Source: Oligoflexia bacterium | GTDB taxonomy: Bacteria > Bdellovibrionota > UBA1018 > CAIMNF01 | Assembly (NCBI GenBank): GCA_903858975.1 | Contig: CAIOKW010000326.1 | Location: 1 to 13,552, forward strand | Reading direction: 5' to 3' | Length of the DNA: 13,552 bases | Notes under the pieces: generated by a model | What the model was told of the DNA's origin: nothing | What the model saw: only the letters and a program-made list of their open reading frames with translations | Databases searched by the model: none | Position numbers and translations under genes: made by a program | In this document: positions 7,931 to 13,552 of the stretch, one piece after another | How positions within the stretch are numbered: the first letter of the stretch is position 1 | How the letters are laid out: each line of letters begins with the position of its first letter

Positions 7931-8143
7931 TTAGTCAGTCTTAAATTTGCTCGGATCGGTGCTATCGCTGATCACACCACCCAGGTTGGTTACACCACCC
8001 TCTACGGCCTGAGTTAATCCCTTCTTCATCTTCCCGGCAATCATCACAACAATCGCCAGAATCAGAATATATTCAGTCGTCGACTGGCCGCCCTGATCTT
8101 TCAGGCGCCTCCGCATTCTTGTAATTAAGCTCATTTTTTCCAT
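7931..8143 (-). CDS. Flp/Fap-type class IVb pilin (prepilin)
   Basis: The 70-residue product is a typical Flp prepilin. It has a basic leader (ITRMRRRLKDQGG), then QSTTEYILILAIVVMIAG: a prepilin-peptidase site after Gly19 followed by Glu at +5 and Tyr at +6, the hallmark 'G/xxxxEY' of Flp pilins. A membrane-spanning helix and a short Gly-rich tail follow (about 51 mature residues). Such pilins are assembled by Tad machinery into thin surface fibres used for attachment. The start ATG at 8143 is set by GGAGGG 7 nt upstream; an in-frame extension to 8194 would put residues where the promoter and leader lie and would spoil the short leader peptide. The gene stands alone, with its own promoters and terminator, and no tad genes are near. 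It could instead serve as a pseudopilin-like component, but EY strongly favours the Flp family. Confidence 0.92.
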   Translation of the reverse strand: MEKMSLITRMRRRLKDQGGQSTTEYILILAIVVMIAGKMKKGLTQAVEGGVTNLGGVISDSTDPSKFKTD

Positions 8144-8150
8144 ACTATTA

Positions 8151-8156
8151 CCCTCC
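8151..8156 (-). promoter_or_regulatory. Strong Shine-Dalgarno site of the pilin gene
   Basis: Minus-strand GGAGGG lies 7 nt before the ATG at 8143. It is the strongest ribosome site in the window and fixes the pilin start, consistent with a highly made structural protein. Confidence 0.8.
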
Positions 8157-8174
8157 AAAAAAGTTCCTAAGCTC

Positions 8175-8201
8175 TCATCGGCAGCACCGATCAAAACTTG
8201 A
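8175..8201 (-). promoter_or_regulatory. Sigma-28 (FliA) type promoter of the pilin gene
   Basis: On the minus strand TCAAGTTT (8194-8201), an 11-bp spacer (8183-8193) and GCCGATGA (8175-8182) match the enterobacterial sigma-28 consensus TAAAGTTT-N11-GCCGATAA at 14 of 16 positions with exact spacing. The predicted start is near 8168, leaving a leader of about 25 nt that contains the GGAGGG ribosome site. The fliA gene itself lies nearby (8842-9810). The consensus is established for E. coli/Salmonella; that this organism's FliA reads the same motif is inference, supported by its conserved regions 2 and 4. Confidence 0.65.
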
Positions 8202-8222
8202 GTGTTTTACTCACCTTTTATT

Positions 8223-8251
8223 ATTATGGGATTGATTCCCCCTCCTGTCAA
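8223..8251 (-). promoter_or_regulatory. Sigma-70 type promoter upstream of the pilin gene
   Basis: On the minus strand TTGACA (8246-8251, perfect) and CATAAT (8223-8228, 5/6) are separated by 17 bp. The predicted start is near 8216, which gives a leader of about 73 nt with two small hairpins: TGAGT/ACTCA (8199-8213) and ATCGG/CCGAT (8177-8191). The spacer holds an imperfect palindrome GGGA-N5-TCCC (8228-8240), possibly an operator. This promoter lies upstream of the sigma-28 site, so the pilin may have two promoters. Confidence 0.65.
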
Positions 8252-8309
8252 GAAATCGGCTATTTCAATGAGGGAAATTTATTACACAAAAGTCATTTAA
8301 GACACATTA

Positions 8310-8338
8310 TTGACGCTGCCCGCATTTTCCATCATACT
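8310..8338 (+). promoter_or_regulatory. Candidate sigma-70 promoter of the small 8349 gene
   Basis: TTGACG (8310-8315, 5/6) and CATACT (8333-8338, 4/6) are 17 bp apart. The start would fall at about 8345, only about 4 nt before ATG 8349, so the transcript would be nearly leaderless. The AGG just before the ATG is too close to act as a ribosome site. It is divergent from the pilin promoters. Confidence 0.5.
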
Positions 8339-8348
8339 TAAAAACAGG

Positions 8349-8840
8349 ATGAGAGTCGTACCCACATCAGGATCAAACAGCATAGCTCACCTCTTCATGG
8401 GAGATCGTCGCTTGAAAAGAGTAGCTTTGAAAATTACCTCTAAGTTGAGGCCTAACTGCACTTACAGCGGTTACGCACTCGTAAATGAATTAAATGAACA
8501 AATGTTCTCTTTCTTTTCGACCGAGAAATTTGGTCTGGATGAAGAACTCGAGGTTCATATGCTTTTCGGAGGGCATGAACTGACCTACCGAATCCACATG
8601 TCTCACCTGCATGAACAAATCTCAAGTGGCCGAATCATGAACGCGCTCCCCACACCGGAGCACCCGTTTCCTGCCAGGAAGTTTTATCGTTGCTTTGCGA
8701 AGGTTCTTGAATTGAATGGCTTAGATGGAATGATTGAGCCTGCCGAGAATGTAACGCCGATTACGGCCGCTTCTACGACCGACAGTGCTGCTACCGAACC
8801 CGCTTCAAGCGATACGGATGCTACTCCGGCTGCAGCTTAA
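8349..8840 (+). CDS. Hypothetical protein, possibly a degenerate PilZ-like domain
   Basis: I do not recognise this 163-residue protein with certainty. It has no signal peptide or membrane helix, so it is probably cytoplasmic. 'GDRRLKRVALKI' at 18-29 gives an Arg-rich RRxxR motif, followed by alternating strands ('YSGYALVNELNEQMFSF', 'GLDEELEVHMLFGGHELTYRI', 'FYRCFAKVLEL'). This resembles a PilZ beta-barrel opening with RxxxR, but the second c-di-GMP motif (D/NxSxxG) is not clear, so c-di-GMP binding is uncertain. The last 28 or so residues are an Ala/Thr/Ser/Asp-rich tail, probably disordered. I chose ATG 8349; an in-frame TTG at 8310 overlaps the likely -35 box. It is divergent from the pilin gene and ends 1 bp from the convergent fliA stop. 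A role in pilus or flagellar control is suggested only by location. Confidence 0.65.
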   Translation: MRVVPTSGSNSIAHLFMGDRRLKRVALKITSKLRPNCTYSGYALVNELNEQMFSFFSTEKFGLDEELEVHMLFGGHELTYRIHMSHLHEQISSGRIMNALPTPEHPFPARKFYRCFAKVLELNGLDGMIEPAENVTPITAASTTDSAATEPASSDTDATPAAA

Positions 8841-8841
8841 A

Positions 8842-9810
8842 TTAAGCGCTTACCATAGAGACGAAGTCGTCCCAATTATTACGAAGGCGTGCTTTTAACT
8901 TAAAGATCGCCTGCGAATGCAACTGACTGACCCGAGACTCGGTTACATCGAGCACTCGGCCAATCTCCTTTAAGTTCAGATCTTCATAATAATACAATGA
9001 GAGAACTAATCTCTGCTTCTCTGGCAGATCCTCAATTGCCTCTGCAACGAGTTTTTTCAAGTGAGCGACACTCACCTCACTGTACGGAGTGGGAACTTTA
9101 CTGCCCGCTTCTCCATTGCCGTGCAGGGAGCGTTTATCCGCATTCGAAAGATTAGTAATATCGTCGTACGAAAGCAAAGAAACACTTCGTACTTCGTTTA
9201 ACATCTCATGGTATTGCTCAGTCGTCATTCCGAGTTCAATACAAACTTCTTCGTCGGTCGCCTGGCGTCCTTTAGATTGCTCGATTTTGGAATACGCGCG
9301 CTCAAGCACTTTTGCTTTTTCACGCACAGACCGTGGAACCCAATCCTGTGAGCGAAGTTCATCGAGAATTGCTCCTCTGATCCGAAACTCAGCGTAGGTC
9401 TTAAATTTGTTATCGCGGCTAGAATCATACTTATCAATCGCATCCATAAGCCCGATCACGCCTGAACTAATCAGGTCATCCAGCTCAATGTTCGAAGGCA
9501 AGCGCGCCGCAATTTTTGATGCGATAAACTTAATCAGTCCCGCATACTCTCTAATTAATTTTTCTCGATTAGTGTTTACCGGGGAAAAATCACCCTTCAC
9601 TAATTTGTTGGTATGAGCGAGATCGAGTACTAACTCTTTCTCTAACTCTTTTTGAAGCGCAACTTCGGTTTCAAGCTTTTCGCCTGCCTCACCTTTTGCT
9701 TCAATTGCCTTCGCCAAAGCATTTTGTGCTTTGAGCGGCTCTTTATCTGTGGCTACAGACTGAGTGGCTTTTTTGTACTTCTGTATTGCTGACTTCGCTG
9801 TCGTTCCCAT
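8842..9810 (-). CDS. fliA: Flagellar sigma factor FliA (sigma-28) with an N-terminal extension
   Basis: FliA directs RNA polymerase to late flagellar, motility and chemotaxis promoters. The 322-residue product has region 2 at about 84-155 ('LDDLISSGVIGLMDAIDKYD', 'FKTYAEFRIRGAILDELRSQ', 'DWVPRSVREKAK'), region 3 at about 160-215, and region 4 at about 260-310 ('LPEKQRLVLSLYYYEDLNLK', 'EIGRVLDVTESRVSQLHSQA'), which is diagnostic of the FliA/WhiG group. The first 80 or so residues are a Lys/Glu/Ala-rich, probably helical extension absent from the E. coli protein of 239 residues. I chose ATG 9810 because GGAAGGG lies 5 nt upstream; GTG at 9816 overlaps that site. It follows flhF by 63 bp and is probably expressed with flhA-flhF, though a promoter in the gap is possible. 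Its stop lies 1 bp from the stop of the opposing 8349 gene. Confidence 0.95.
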   Translation of the reverse strand: MGTTAKSAIQKYKKATQSVATDKEPLKAQNALAKAIEAKGEAGEKLETEVALQKELEKELVLDLAHTNKLVKGDFSPVNTNREKLIREYAGLIKFIASKIAARLPSNIELDDLISSGVIGLMDAIDKYDSSRDNKFKTYAEFRIRGAILDELRSQDWVPRSVREKAKVLERAYSKIEQSKGRQATDEEVCIELGMTTEQYHEMLNEVRSVSLLSYDDITNLSNADKRSLHGNGEAGSKVPTPYSEVSVAHLKKLVAEAIEDLPEKQRLVLSLYYYEDLNLKEIGRVLDVTESRVSQLHSQAIFKLKARLRNNWDDFVSMVSA

Positions 9811-9873
9811 ACTCACCCTTCCATGGCAAGATTATCTAAATTCAGTGTATCAAAACTTTCGACTAAAACTCAA

Positions 9874-11277
9874 TCAAAGAATATTTAAGATTGAGGCCGT
9901 CAAACGTTCAGCGGAAGCATTCTCCCACTGTTCTGTCACTTTTCTACCGGTCGAAAAAACTGAAACCGGAAGACCGAGCTTACTTGAAAGCGAATAAATG
10001 CTTCCAAATGAGTAGGTCTCATCAAGACGTGTAAACATGAGGCTTTCAGGAGAGAGTTCTGAGAACGCTTTCCCTTGTTCCTGAGTTTCGAAATCCCGCG
10101 TGGTCGCCGAGACCACCAGCTGTACCTTCACTCCATCAATCCCCCCGAGGAGACTTTGAAGTCTACGAATCGATCCCTGATCCTTTGAAGAGATCCCTGG
10201 AGTATCGATGAAGATTCGTGCGCATTGACTCATATCTTGAATAGCTACCTGTAACTCTTCTTGATTTACAATCGCGCGATACGGGATATGGAGCGCCTTA
10301 GCAAATACCACCAATGGATCCATGGATTCTTCTTGGTTCATTTGAATACGAATAACACCAATTTTTTCATTTCTAGCGCGTGAGGCATGGGTTGCAAGTT
10401 TTGCAATGAGCGCCGTCTTCCCCACTCCACTCACACCGACAAAAGCGTTCACTTCACGCTGACCGGGCTGTAAGGTTTTTGAAAAGAAAGAGTGAGTTTC
10501 CACCCTCTTCAATAATTGATCTGCAATGGCATCCAGTACAGAGTCATGATCTGCTCTGGCTTCTACAGACAGGTTACGGCCGATCTCCCTCATCATTTGA
10601 ACTGCAAATCGGCGCTCTACCCCACTCTGAACGAGTGTTTCATAACCTTCTTGAAGCGCATCGGTTGCTGAAAACGGGGAATCTGAATCCAAATACTCTG
10701 GTTTCTTACGCTCTTTTCTCAACTCTTCGACTAAGCGTTTTAGGTTTGAGACTTCTTCTTGAATTGAATCAAGACTGCCACCGCGGAGGCTTGAGTATTG
10801 ATCAATAGCAGAACCCACATTGCTCGGAGCAGAATATTGTGGAATCGCAGGCGAGTCCTCAATCATGTTTAAACTTTTCTGTGAATTCGCAGCAATCGTT
10901 TCCGCATCATCTTCGATATCAGCGTAGCGAGTTGCTGTAATTCTTTTCTGATTCTGAGCACTTGCAGAGCTCAGTTGAACCTTTTCACGATCAATTTTCT
11001 TCTCGAGGTAACTTTCATAGAAATCAGCTTGGCGACTTGCCGGAGCCGAAGCCATCTTTTGCGCATAAGCATCTGGCAGGCGCTTCTCTACTTGAACCTT
11101 CTTCTCTACCGCTCGCTCAGAGACCGCAGCGGTCACCTCAACAGAGGCTCTCGACATCAATCCAAAACCACGGCGGTTTTGCTTGGTCTGTAAAATGATC
11201 GCCTCAGGTCCAAGCTCACGCTTAATGGTATCTAAGGCTTCTTGAAGTGTTGGGGCTTCGAATTTCTTAACTTGCAT
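9874..11277 (-). CDS. flhF: Flagellar placement protein FlhF (SRP-type GTPase with eroded motifs)
   Basis: FlhF marks the pole and controls the number of polar flagella. The 467-residue product begins with the FlhF N-terminal signature 'MQVKKFEAPTLQEALDTIKR' and 'LGPEAIILQTK'. A long, low-conservation linker with a coiled coil (about 165-195) follows, then the NG domain: P-loop GVSGVGKT at 281-288, 'IFIDTPG' at 355-361 (G3), 'TRLDE' at 416-420 (G4) and 'STGRKVTEQWENAS' at 442-455, matching 'tTGQ.VPeDi..A'. The usual DTYRxxAxxQL motif is replaced by QMNQEESMDPL at 312-322, DTAGR is DTPGI, and TKLD is TRLD, so GTP hydrolysis is doubtful. The start overlaps the end of flhA by 11 bp with GTGAGG 7 nt upstream. 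fliA follows directly; the usual flhG between them is absent. Confidence 0.93.
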   Translation of the reverse strand: MQVKKFEAPTLQEALDTIKRELGPEAIILQTKQNRRGFGLMSRASVEVTAAVSERAVEKKVQVEKRLPDAYAQKMASAPASRQADFYESYLEKKIDREKVQLSSASAQNQKRITATRYADIEDDAETIAANSQKSLNMIEDSPAIPQYSAPSNVGSAIDQYSSLRGGSLDSIQEEVSNLKRLVEELRKERKKPEYLDSDSPFSATDALQEGYETLVQSGVERRFAVQMMREIGRNLSVEARADHDSVLDAIADQLLKRVETHSFFSKTLQPGQREVNAFVGVSGVGKTALIAKLATHASRARNEKIGVIRIQMNQEESMDPLVVFAKALHIPYRAIVNQEELQVAIQDMSQCARIFIDTPGISSKDQGSIRRLQSLLGGIDGVKVQLVVSATTRDFETQEQGKAFSELSPESLMFTRLDETYSFGSIYSLSSKLGLPVSVFSTGRKVTEQWENASAERLTASILNIL

Positions 11278-13384
11278 ATGCTAACCTCACCGTACCGAAG
11301 GAACGAATGTTTACTGAAGGAGTTAATTCATTGTGCGAAATCACCGTAATATTCGGAATGAATCGATCCACCAATTGTTTTACATGAGACCGAATGAGCG
11401 GTGAGCAAAGAACCACCGCTTGACTCGTCTCCTGAAGCATTTGTGCAGCCTGCTCATTGAGCTGCGAAATAAAGTTTCTTACAAACTCTGGATCCAAGGA
11501 AACCTGCGCGCCTTGGTCGGTCTGTATGATACCGGATGCGATGGTTTCTTCAACGTTTTTATCCAAAGTTAAGAGAGTAAGCTGGCCATCGAAACCGACT
11601 AATTTTTTGGTGATCGAGCGAGACAATGCAGTTCGTACGTGCTCGGTCAGCATGCTTGAGTCTTTTTGATGAGGAGCCATTTCGCCGAGCGCCTCCAAGA
11701 TCGTCTTCAGATCCCGAATCGTCACGCCCTCGCGCAAGAGGCTCTTCAGAACCTTGAGCACCACTCCCACAGAAAGTACGTTTGGAATCAGGTCTTCCAC
11801 CACTTTTGGAGCATTCTGCTTGACTCCATCGAGTAGCGTCTGAAGCTCTTGACGACCGAGCAACTCAGAGATGTTACTTCGAATCACTTCTGTTAAGTGG
11901 GTTGCAACCACAGTACTGAGATCAACCACGGTGTAACCCGCGTAGCTTGCCTGCTCTTTATCTTGAGCAGAAACCCAAAGTGCATCCAAACCAAATGCCG
12001 GCTCCTTGGTTGGGATACCGCGTACCTTCTCGGTCACGTTCCCAGGATCCATCGCCAGCAAGTGCCCAACCATCAGTGAACCCTGTGCAATCGGAACCCC
12101 TTTTAAGAGGACCTGGTAATCGCCTGGCTTTAATTCCAGGTTGTCGCGAATACGTAAAGGAGGAACCACAATCCCCATTTCCATCGCAAACTGCTTACGA
12201 ATACCTGTAATGCGCTCCAAAAGATCGCCATTCTTTTCGCCATCGACCAAATTGACTAATCCATAACCCACTTCGAGTTCGAGCGGATCCACACCCAGAA
12301 GATTCTCGATCTTCTCTGGCTCTTTTTTGAGTTTTTCGACTTCTTTGGTCTTCGATTCCTGTGCAATTCGGTTCTTCTCTTTTTTAGACATTTGATTTGC
12401 GAGGTAGGCAAATCCACCGCCCAAAATAACAAACGGAACAAAAGGAAGCCCCGGCATCACCGCCATAGTTCCCATTACTCCAGCACCTGCATAAAGAGCC
12501 TTCGGCTGAGAGAAAACCTGATTGCCGAGATCGGTACCTAAGTCATTCTGACCGCCCGAGCGGGTGACAATAATACCTGCAGCGGTTGAAACAATCAGGG
12601 CTGGAATCTGTGCCACTAAGCCATCCCCAATGGTCAGGAGCGTGAAGGTTTGAGCTGCATCAGCGAGACTCATGCCCCGTTGAAGAGTTCCGATGACGAT
12701 CCCGCCAATCATATTAATGAATACGATCAAGATGCCGGCAATCGCATCTCCGCGAACAAACTTGCTCGCTCCATCCATGGCCCCGTAGAATTCTGCCTCA
12801 CGTGCAATTTCAGATCGGCGACGTCTTGCTTCTTCTTCATTGATTGCGCCGGCATTCAAATCCGCGTCGATAGACATTTGCTTCCCTGGCAAAGCATCCA
12901 AGGTGAATCGAGCAGAAACCTCTGCGACTCGGCCCGCACCTTTTGTGATTACGACAAAGTTAATCACCACTAAAATAGCGAAGACTACGATCCCGACCGC
13001 ATAATTACCACCGACAACAAATTCACCAAACGCATGAATCACATTCCCGGCAGCAGCCGTCCCCATCTCTGACCCACGCAATAGAATCACTCGAGTGGTC
13101 GCTACGTTGAGCGATAAGCGGAATAAAGTCACCAATAAGAGCATGGTTGGGAAAGAACTGAATTCAAGCGCGCGCTTAATATTTACTGAAGTCGCGAGCA
13201 TGATGATTGAAATTGCGATCCCGAAGGAAATTAAAATATCGAGAAAAAATGGAGGAAGTGGAACGATCATGATCGCAAGGATGCCGATGATTCCCATTGC
13301 CATGACGACATCAGGGCTCTTCGCGAGTCGATTTAAAACCGAATTTCCAGATGAATTATTATTTTGGCTTGCTGCCTGATTCAT
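11267..13384 (-). CDS. flhA: Flagellar type III export gate protein FlhA
   Basis: FlhA forms the ring in the flagellar export gate, uses proton motive force and docks export substrates and chaperones. The 705-residue length is normal. The N-terminal half has eight or so membrane helices; the FHIPEP-family signatures are clear: 'SSFPTMLLLVTLFRLSLNVA' with TTR at 76-98, 'ARFTLDALPGKQMSIDADLN' at 158-177, and 'MDGASKFVRGDAIAG' at 203-217. The cytoplasmic domain begins near 340 after a charged Lys/Glu linker ('KEVEKLKKEPEKIENLLGVD') and contains the expected 'GDYQVLLKGVPIAQG' and 'VVDLSTVVATHLTEVIRSN' segments. GAGGAG and AAGGA precede ATG 13384 (9 and 2 nt). It overlaps flhF by 11 bp. No frameshift or missing part is seen. 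The upstream flhB expected in many genomes is not in the window. Confidence 0.97.
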   Translation of the reverse strand: MNQAASQNNNSSGNSVLNRLAKSPDVVMAMGIIGILAIMIVPLPPFFLDILISFGIAISIIMLATSVNIKRALEFSSFPTMLLLVTLFRLSLNVATTRVILLRGSEMGTAAAGNVIHAFGEFVVGGNYAVGIVVFAILVVINFVVITKGAGRVAEVSARFTLDALPGKQMSIDADLNAGAINEEEARRRRSEIAREAEFYGAMDGASKFVRGDAIAGILIVFINMIGGIVIGTLQRGMSLADAAQTFTLLTIGDGLVAQIPALIVSTAAGIIVTRSGGQNDLGTDLGNQVFSQPKALYAGAGVMGTMAVMPGLPFVPFVILGGGFAYLANQMSKKEKNRIAQESKTKEVEKLKKEPEKIENLLGVDPLELEVGYGLVNLVDGEKNGDLLERITGIRKQFAMEMGIVVPPLRIRDNLELKPGDYQVLLKGVPIAQGSLMVGHLLAMDPGNVTEKVRGIPTKEPAFGLDALWVSAQDKEQASYAGYTVVDLSTVVATHLTEVIRSNISELLGRQELQTLLDGVKQNAPKVVEDLIPNVLSVGVVLKVLKSLLREGVTIRDLKTILEALGEMAPHQKDSSMLTEHVRTALSRSITKKLVGFDGQLTLLTLDKNVEETIASGIIQTDQGAQVSLDPEFVRNFISQLNEQAAQMLQETSQAVVLCSPLIRSHVKQLVDRFIPNITVISHNELTPSVNIRSFGTVRLAYAS

Positions 13385-13405
13385 CGTCCTTGACTCCTCA
13401 CAACA

Positions 13406-13423
13406 GATAATTTTTTGATTATC
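13406..13423. repeat. Perfect inverted repeat in the flhA leader
   Basis: GATAAT (13406-13411) and ATTATC (13418-13423) are separated by 6 bp, 22 bp upstream of the flhA start. It could be an operator half-site pair for a regulator of the flagellar group or a weak A/U hairpin in the leader. The rest of 13385-13552 holds no gene on either strand that I can support. Confidence 0.45.
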
Positions 13424-13454
13424 ACTGCCACAAAACTTCCAGTCTTATGGCTTC

Positions 13455-13483
13455 TTTAAACAGTGTAACTTGAAAATTGTCAG
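13455..13483 (-). promoter_or_regulatory. Possible promoter of the flhA-flhF-fliA group
   Basis: In the 168-bp non-coding stretch upstream of flhA, the minus strand has CTGACA (13478-13483, 5/6) and TTTAAA (13455-13460, 4/6) 17 bp apart, predicting a start near 13448 and a leader of about 64 nt. No sigma-54 (GG-N10-GC) site is convincing. The hexamers are imperfect. Confidence 0.3.
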
Positions 13484-13552
13484 GGTGGGAAGAATTTTTA
13501 TCGGGTCAATTTTGCGACGTGAGAGTCAAAAGTTCGTCATTTTGCTTATAGG

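Noticed and set aside
8144..8194. Extended pilin start at 8194
   Set aside because: It would place coding sequence across the sigma-28 -10 region and leader; GGAGGG at 8151-8156 clearly serves ATG 8143 and gives a normal short Flp leader peptide.
8291..8328. Sigma-28 site for the 8349 gene
   Set aside because: The best alignment (TAAGACAC, 12-bp spacer, GCCCGCAT) matches poorly in both halves and spacing; the TTGACG-17-CATACT promoter is a better explanation.
9824..9865. Sigma-28 autoregulatory promoter upstream of fliA (minus-strand GAAAGTTT and TTAGATAA)
   Set aside because: The -35-like half matches 7/8, but the spacer is 13 bp instead of 11 and the -10 half matches only 5/8. It is not strong enough to annotate.
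12650..13379. Plus-strand open frames opposite flhA
   Set aside because: They are antisense shadows of a full-length, highly conserved flhA.
1..13552. CRISPR arrays, insertion sequences, tRNA or rRNA genes, prophage or attachment sites
   Set aside because: No regular repeat-spacer array, transposase, inverted terminal repeats or RNA-gene signatures were seen on either strand.

Overview
The window reads as chromosomal DNA of a motile, diderm (Gram-negative) bacterium with a type II secretion system (T2SS), polar-type flagellar genes and a Flp-type pilin. Delta-type GspN, FlhA-FlhF-FliA and a class IVb pilin together, at roughly mid-range G+C, fit the Bdellovibrionota or a related former deltaproteobacterial group. 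This placement is inference from gene content; no taxonomic marker is present.

Layout. (1) Positions 2-5175, plus strand: the distal part of a T2SS operon, gspJ (5' end cut off by the window edge), gspK, gspL, gspM and gspN. Genes overlap or lie within 13 bp of one another. They encode the pseudopilus tip (J, K), the inner-membrane platform (L, M) and GspN. (2) Positions 5226-7851, plus strand: a tight three-gene group of a Cys-containing lipoprotein, a FadL/TraF-like outer-membrane beta-barrel, and an EI24/CysZ-like inner-membrane protein whose start overlaps the barrel gene. (3) Positions 7849-8349: an isolated minus-strand Flp/class IVb pilin gene with its own terminator, a strong ribosome site, a near-consensus sigma-28 promoter and a consensus-like sigma-70 promoter. 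(4) Positions 8349-8840, plus strand: a small unassigned protein with a weak PilZ-like look, divergent from the pilin. (5) Positions 8842-13384, minus strand: flagellar cluster flhA-flhF-fliA, followed in the last 168 bp by a non-coding upstream region.

How it fits together. The T2SS proteins export folded proteins across the outer membrane. FlhA is the flagellar export gate, FlhF sets flagellar position and number, and FliA (sigma-28) switches on late flagellar genes. The most interesting link is that the solitary pilin gene carries a 14/16 match to the sigma-28 consensus with exact N11 spacing, about 0.65 kb from the end of fliA, which suggests the pilin belongs to the motility regulon. Other points are an FlhF whose GTPase motifs are badly eroded, with no flhG between flhF and fliA, and -10 boxes placed exactly for leaderless transcription of gspL and the lipoprotein gene. 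All calls come from reading the sequence; no database search was run.
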